From JABMPJ01 sp964345005 (lineage in GTDB: Bacteria; Verrucomicrobiota; Kiritimatiellia; UBA8416; JABMPJ01), in contig CAYFPQ010000004.1 of NCBI GenBank assembly GCA_964345005.1, forward strand, positions 31,017 through 95,016: 64,000 bases of DNA, in the 5' to 3' direction. Shown here in pieces: positions 59,773-64,000 of this stretch. Each line of letters begins with the position of its first letter. Within the stretch, counting starts at the first letter, position 1. The position numbers and the translations under genes are program-made. The notes beneath the pieces were generated by a model. That model worked only from the letters and a program-made list of their open reading frames with translations. It did not search any database and was not told the origin of the DNA.

Positions 59773-60599
59773 TTACACACGGAGATTCTCACCCTCATCA
59801 AGGCCAGGCCGCACGAAGCTCTTAGCTCCTGGAATAGCCTTGAGGATCCCGCGCTGAAGCCTGCTCAGGATAGCCAGCATCTCGATGATCTCATCTTCCC
59901 GATGCGGTAGATGTTTGCGCATCTCTACCCAAGCGGCTGCGGAACGTTGAATGCTGACCAAGGCCAGTTCCCGGATCCATTTGCATCATACTGATGTGAC
60001 TCGGCAAGGATCTGCGCCAGTTCAGGATCTTCGTGTTCATCCCGCTCCAGCATACTGCCGACAGCCCTGCCAATCTTTGGTGGCAACAGTGTGTGGTACC
60101 ACGCGATCACTTCGATCATTTCGCCGATGCGGCGCGCTTCCTCCTCGTAGTCGGTCTCATCAAACGGGCGGCCGGCTGCATCGAGCAACTCCTTCGCGAC
60201 CGCCTTCAGGTCGGCATCCGAGGTCTCCAGCCACTTGTGCGACTTACTCATGTAGGTATGAGCAAGCGTTGTCAGGGGGTGTTCTTTGACGGCCCGCCTG
60301 TGTTCCCGCTCGCGCGCTTCAAATTCCGGGTCCAACTCATAGTCAAAATCATCGCCGGCACCATCCACCCAGTCGCCGGCTCGTCCAAACACCGTTGTCT
60401 CACGGAGCTGATCCGCCAGCTGATCCCAGAAGCCCGCCCGGGTCGCATCATCAACCGGCTCCTCGCCACGTGCCTCCCGTTCCAGTTCACGCCCCATGAC
60501 AAAATTCCGGCAGCGCTGCGTAAACGCACACCTCTCACACCAGTAATCGCAGTAGTTGAAGATCCCGGAAATGAAGCGATCATCATTCATAATCGACAT
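59773..60599 (-). pseudogene. Four-cysteine protein of unknown function, frameshifted
   Basis: Start at 60599 (or 60590) with AAAGG upstream. The N-terminus has a tight Cys cluster CDYWCERCAFTQRC (residues about 17-30), suggesting a metal or Fe-S site, followed by a long helical, acidic region with a conserved-looking IEVIAWYHTLLPPKIGRA near 165-182. The first frame ends at 59925 after DANGSGNW. A second frame continues the same protein (ALVSIQRSAAAWVEMRKHLP to the stop at 59773). Restoring one A near 59968 joins them into about 275 residues. I know similar proteins only as hypothetical, with the C-x3-C-x2-C-x5-C cluster. A sequencing slip is as likely as true decay. Confidence 0.65.
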
Positions 60600-61057
60600 T
60601 TGACCTTTGACAGTCTACGCATCCTGTGCGACCATCTTTCCGGACTGGGAATTCTCGGTCGGTAGGCACTTCTGGAAACGGAGGTGCCTATTTGCTTTCT
60701 ACGGGAAGACATTCCACCCCTCGACGCCGCTCTGCTTGTAGACTTTCTGCCGGACGATCTCATAAGCACGGTTAGTTCGCTCATAAACGCTTCACGTGCT
60801 TCAGGGACTTGCAGAAATCCAAAAGGCCCCCTTGCCTTTCGAATGTCACGACTATGCAGATTCACCCCCTCATGCACCCAGTACTTCAACTTCAGACGCG
60901 CGAGCGCCGGAATGATATTGCCGACATAGTCCACACGGCTAACGACAACCGTCGCAAGGAGAAACAGCGGGAAGTCCTTGTCGATCAGTTCCAGCGTATG
61001 GTCGCCACACTCGTCAAAGAATGCGATGTATTCAGATGTTCCTCCCACATTCTTCAT
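60587..61057 (-). pseudogene. DUF3800 gene with an internal deletion
   Basis: The N-terminal 95 residues match DUF3800 (YIAFFDECGDHTLELIDK, LFLLATVVVSRVDYV, LHSRDIRKARGPF), an RNase H-like fold with acidic residues, found in mobile and defence-type regions. After AFMSEL the frame becomes meaningless, but another frame directly following (60699-60773) reads NRAYEIVRQKVYKQSG and ends GWNVFP stop, like the family's C-terminus. About 100-120 central residues are therefore missing and the join is out of frame. A hairpin lies just past that C-terminus. It is almost certainly inactive. Confidence 0.7.
60663..60690 (-). terminator. Hairpin after the DUF3800 remnant
   Basis: TAGGCACTTC (60663-60672) pairs with 60681-60690 over 10 bp including one G-T pair, with an eight-base loop. 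On the minus strand it lies 8 bases past the remnant's C-terminal stop. No long T run, so a rho-independent role is only moderately supported. Confidence 0.45.
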
Positions 61058-61238
61058 GACGCCCTGCCTTCAGTCCCGCAACAAGCACTTCGCAACTGGC
61101 ATCTTATAGAATGCCAGTTACCACAGGTCGAGAGGTTAATACACCGTGCCTATGCCTCTTCTGCAGAAACCCTCTCGCTTCGCCCTGACAACGGGTGCAC
61201 CAAGAAGTGTTTCCCCGCCCACTGATCACGCCCGAGTT

Positions 61239-62606
61239 CTACGCTTCGTAACGCTTCCAGAAACTGCGTTTTCGACCGTGGTCTTCTTTAAGCTGGGCCA
61301 TGTAAGCCGCATGGTCCAGATAGTCGTCCCACTCGTCAACTTTCACGGCCAGCTGGTCCAACCTCCGCAAGTAACGAACGCCGTGGGTGTAGTACTTGGA
61401 AATGGCGCGCGCCAGGATGGATTCCAGAAGCGCGCGGTAGACCATGGTTGCCGCTAATGCCCTCTTTCGCTTCGCCAATGTTGTGGCGATGGGAAGGAGG
61501 GCTGTATACATCTGGCCATTCAGCTGATCGGAGAACCGCAGAACGTGCTCTTCCGCATCATCGAGGCAGCCGACATCCAGAAGGAAATCGGTATCGCTGG
61601 ACGAAAAGGTGTCCTGTACACGGATCGCGCTGCACGCGTCCCTAATGATTGCGGGTCTGCACTCTTGTCCAACGATGGCCAGCAGTCGGTCCAGCGACTC
61701 ACGGGACCGATCACGGTCAAACATTGCCTTGGCCTGTATGCCGGCCTGGTCTTGATCTCCAAGTGCCTCAAGGATCTTCAGCATGAGCTCATCTCGTTCG
61801 CGTTGCTTAAAGGTGTCCGTGGGCTTGGCCTTCTGCAACCACTCCAGCGCACTTCTCGGATCGCCAGCGTCAAAATGGACTTGAGCAATATCCAGGAACG
61901 CAGCTACGGATAGCTTGCCCCAGGAGCGACGACGTGCCTTCTCAAAGAGAGCGGGGTCCTTTATCTGTCGGGCTATCGATTCAATGGCGAAGAGCCAGTG
62001 ACGTCCTCGGTATTCATCAGGGGCCTTCTCACACTGCTCCCACATGTTATCGACCAAGGCGTTGAGATCGCCAGGAGAGAGGTATTGGTCCGCACATTCG
62101 ATCACTGCATCACGGACGCCATAGTTGTCGTCGCCCATCAGATCGATCACCTTTTCGACAATCCAATGTTTGTCCGCGCATTGTGAAGCGAAGTACGCAA
62201 ACACTCTCGCCGCGTCATAGCTGAACACGTTTCCCACGTAACCGCTTGAATCATCGCACTGCTCCATGATGGCCCCATCAGCCTTGAAGAATGAAACCGC
62301 GAGTTCGACGCCAGTGCGCGCCTCTTGAACACCATCCCTGAGGCCATCCAACAGAACGGAGAGTTCATAGGCAAAATCCGAAGCACCGCGCCAATCAATG
62401 AAGCGGCGACGGCGGCGTATAGCCGCAAGCTGTGACTTAAAGCGGCTGACGGCCTCGTCCGGCGTTGCAATCAATCTCTCCACCGTCGCGTGTGCGACCT
62501 CGCTGCGGACCGCGAGATCAAGCAGGGCTTCAGCAAGGTCCTCGACGGGGACCGCAGCCAATCGTTGCTTCTTGAGTGCCCACTGATCATTGGTCGTCAC
62601 GGTCAA
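61239..62606 (-). CDS. DUF6880-type helical repeat protein
   Basis: 455 residues. N-terminal pattern LAAVPVEDLAEALLDLAVRS then AIRRRRRFIDWRGASDFAYEL matches the family I know as DUF6880, usually encoded beside SWIM-type or related proteins of unknown role. The rest is alpha-helical with HEAT/TPR-like repeats (GDPRSALEWLQKAKP near 255-270; AATMVYRALLESILARAISKYY near 390-411). Cytoplasmic, no enzyme motif. Its start overlaps the stop of the upstream gene by 4 bases. Confidence 0.75.
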   Translation of the reverse strand: MTVTTNDQWALKKQRLAAVPVEDLAEALLDLAVRSEVAHATVERLIATPDEAVSRFKSQLAAIRRRRRFIDWRGASDFAYELSVLLDGLRDGVQEARTGVELAVSFFKADGAIMEQCDDSSGYVGNVFSYDAARVFAYFASQCADKHWIVEKVIDLMGDDNYGVRDAVIECADQYLSPGDLNALVDNMWEQCEKAPDEYRGRHWLFAIESIARQIKDPALFEKARRRSWGKLSVAAFLDIAQVHFDAGDPRSALEWLQKAKPTDTFKQRERDELMLKILEALGDQDQAGIQAKAMFDRDRSRESLDRLLAIVGQECRPAIIRDACSAIRVQDTFSSSDTDFLLDVGCLDDAEEHVLRFSDQLNGQMYTALLPIATTLAKRKRALAATMVYRALLESILARAISKYYTHGVRYLRRLDQLAVKVDEWDDYLDHAAYMAQLKEDHGRKRSFWKRYEA

Positions 62607-63736
62607 CTATCCAACTCCTCGATTCTGCGCATCATCGCTGGACGGCGAGAGTAGGCTTCCCTGAATGCGCTAAGTTTCTTCTGAAAGTCGAAGCTGCGAC
62701 CTGCCTGTTCGTACGCCTCGCGCAGTTCCGCCAATTGTGCTGCGACATTGTCATAGGCCGATGATTTCTTCTCATTCATAAGTGAGTCCAGTTCGACCCA
62801 TATTGCAGCTGCCCGCTTCAGAACATCTTCGAGATGGCGCTTGCGCGCCGCAACTGCACGGCGGCGCTCGGAAGCGGCCGCCTTTGCCTCCTTCTCGAGT
62901 CTTGCCTTACGAACCTCGATGGCTTCAGCTGCAAAATCTACGCAGGTCATGGCAGCACCGGCCGGCGTCTCCACCGTTGGGTACGTTAAGCGGTTCAACT
63001 CCGACATCACCCTGCCCCCATCTCCATCAGCCACGCGCACGAGCAACTTCTTCATATCGGGAACCGACAGTTGATCGAGCACACCCGAGATTGGCGTGCG
63101 CTTCACGCGCGTATCCTGCGATCGCCCTGCCGCAACACTCAGTGCATCAGGATCAACAGGAAAATGTTCGATCAGCGTTTGAAGCGCTGGCGTCAGGCAA
63201 TCCAGCCCTGACGGAATGGGCGGCACAAGAACAGCACTATCCCTGGGATCGCACCACTCGTCAGGATCGAAGTCGGCCAACCAACCAAGGAAGAGCGCCC
63301 GGTAGTCACCGCGCATCAGCTCCTCGCGGATACCGGACAGACGGCCCATGCTTCCCTCCCCCTCCGTCCATCCCCATCCACCGTCTTCATGTCGCTCCCA
63401 CCACACAATGGTTCGGACACCATTGCTGGCGGCAGTGAGAGTATTCTCATACTGCTCGTGCCCGTGCACGTACTGTGTGACGGTCTCCTGACTTATCACG
63501 CCTTCCGGGAACGACAGAGCGAAGCGCACTGACCCCCAGTTGGCGATGTAGAAATGGGCGTCGTAGTACTGCAGTAACCCCTCGACGCTGCCCCGGAAGT
63601 CTCCGAAGTTGTAGACGTTTCGCCAATGGAGACGCGACACCTCCGCGCGGCTTGAGCATCCTTCGGCATACTGCAACCCCTCATCTGATATGGGGCCATC
63701 AAGGGCTACGAACTCGTAGTATTGATATTCGCTCAT
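62603..63736 (-). CDS. Conserved partner protein of the DUF6880 gene, unknown function
   Basis: 377 residues. Starts MSEYQYYEFVALDGPISDEG, with RAEVSRLHWRNVYNFGDFRGS near 30-50, LLQYYDAHFYIANWGSVRFALSFP near 54-77. This opening is a recurring family in many phyla, often next to SWIM/DUF6880 genes, without known function. Residues about 270-375 are a long charged coiled coil. It is likely to act with the DUF6880 protein, as the two overlap by 4 bases. No catalytic motif recognised. Confidence 0.75.
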   Translation of the reverse strand: MSEYQYYEFVALDGPISDEGLQYAEGCSSRAEVSRLHWRNVYNFGDFRGSVEGLLQYYDAHFYIANWGSVRFALSFPEGVISQETVTQYVHGHEQYENTLTAASNGVRTIVWWERHEDGGWGWTEGEGSMGRLSGIREELMRGDYRALFLGWLADFDPDEWCDPRDSAVLVPPIPSGLDCLTPALQTLIEHFPVDPDALSVAAGRSQDTRVKRTPISGVLDQLSVPDMKKLLVRVADGDGGRVMSELNRLTYPTVETPAGAAMTCVDFAAEAIEVRKARLEKEAKAAASERRRAVAARKRHLEDVLKRAAAIWVELDSLMNEKKSSAYDNVAAQLAELREAYEQAGRSFDFQKKLSAFREAYSRRPAMMRRIEELDS

Positions 63737-63886
63737 AGGCTCCTATACACCAGCACATTTGCGTCGGCTGGAAAATGCTCTCACCCGTGGCGCAGAGCAT
63801 TCAAGGAGTCTTGCAGCCCTATCTCGGAAATGCAAGTACAGCGAAAGAAACGCTCACAATTGCACCGAGAAAAGAACTTCGTCACG

Positions 63887-63903
63887 GTTTGTGCCAAATC
63901 CGC
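63887..63903. repeat. Right copy of a 17-base direct repeat
   Basis: GTTTGTGCCAAATCCGC, one base different from the copy at 59638-59654. Confidence 0.6.
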
Positions 63904-63942
63904 TGTGCAGCTCCCTGCAGCTCTGTGCAGCTCCCTGCAACA
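63903..63942. repeat. 20-base tandem duplication
   Basis: Two adjacent 20-base units beginning CTGTGCAGCTCCCTGCA; they match at 18 of 20 positions and differ only in the last bases. Confidence 0.7.
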
Positions 63943-64000
63943 TCGTCCAGATGGATTAGACTACGAGGCGCGCGGGCAGCGCCGAGAAGAGGCCACTGCC

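Larger units (their letters stand above)
63737..64000. other. Right-end region without a convincing gene
   Basis: 264 bases to the window edge. It carries the right copy of the 17-base direct repeat (63887-63903) and a 20-base tandem duplication (63903-63942). The promoter of the two-gene unit to its left should lie in the first 100 bases, minus strand. Open frames here look random. Confidence 0.5.

Overview
The window reads as one stretch of a Gram-negative chromosome, moderately GC-rich and densely coded, probably from a metagenome or draft assembly (six runs of exactly ten N). Outer-membrane porins and beta-barrels, lipoproteins and an exosortase show two membranes. RNase HIII, L-fucose isomerase, an exosortase/EpsI pair and a 32-residue basic protein of the MGQQLRVRVKRKRR type together suggest the PVC group, most likely Kiritimatiellota or a near relative. 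This placement is inference; there is no rRNA or ribosomal protein to settle it.

Layout. 0-12.4 kb: housekeeping and orphan genes: exported proteins, an M48 protease, an ACT-domain protein, a TPR lipoprotein, a PLD-family protein, an unusual Arg/Asp-rich zinc-knuckle protein, DeoB, a GIY-YIG gene with nested inverted repeats, tRNA-Cys preceded by the tiny basic gene, malic enzyme and a MATE exporter. 12.4-21.1 kb: a complete phosphate-starvation module, all on the minus strand, in transcription order phoB-phoR, then porin-pstS-pstC-pstA-pstB-phoU. Both transcription units start with four half-sites spaced exactly 11 bases, the architecture of a PhoB operator; a third such array lies at 27,993.

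21.1-26.0 kb: the export end of an exopolysaccharide pathway (TPR membrane protein, short Wza-type protein, Wzc-type tyrosine kinase, outer-membrane beta-barrel). 26-32 kb: RNase HIII, a YggT-like membrane protein, TatD, a broken cation exchanger, L-fucose isomerase. 32-56.4 kb: the assembly end of the polysaccharide locus: sugar-nucleotide enzymes (RmlA, RmlC, an RmlD with an internal TAG, UDP-glucuronate 4-epimerase-like, GDP-mannose 3,5-epimerase-like; no RmlB), glycosyltransferases, flippase, two polymerase/ligase-type proteins, an acyltransferase, a CTP-transferase/HAD fusion with a CDP-alcohol transferase, exosortase with EpsI, and the polyprenyl-phosphate sugar transferase that would start the chain. 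Many neighbours overlap by 1-8 bases, so much of this is translated as coupled operons.

56.4-64 kb: oligoribonuclease, a secreted alpha-toroid protein, a rhomboid protease, tRNA-Arg, and then an accessory segment carrying a frameshifted four-cysteine protein, an internally deleted DUF3800 gene, a DUF6880-type gene and its usual partner. That segment is bounded by a 17-base near-identical direct repeat.

No single textbook-new system stands out. The strongest leads are the 11-base-period operator arrays, the CTP-transferase/HAD plus CDP-alcohol transferase set, the repeat-rich GIY-YIG element, and several genes with clean single lesions (rmlD, cation exchanger, four-Cys protein).
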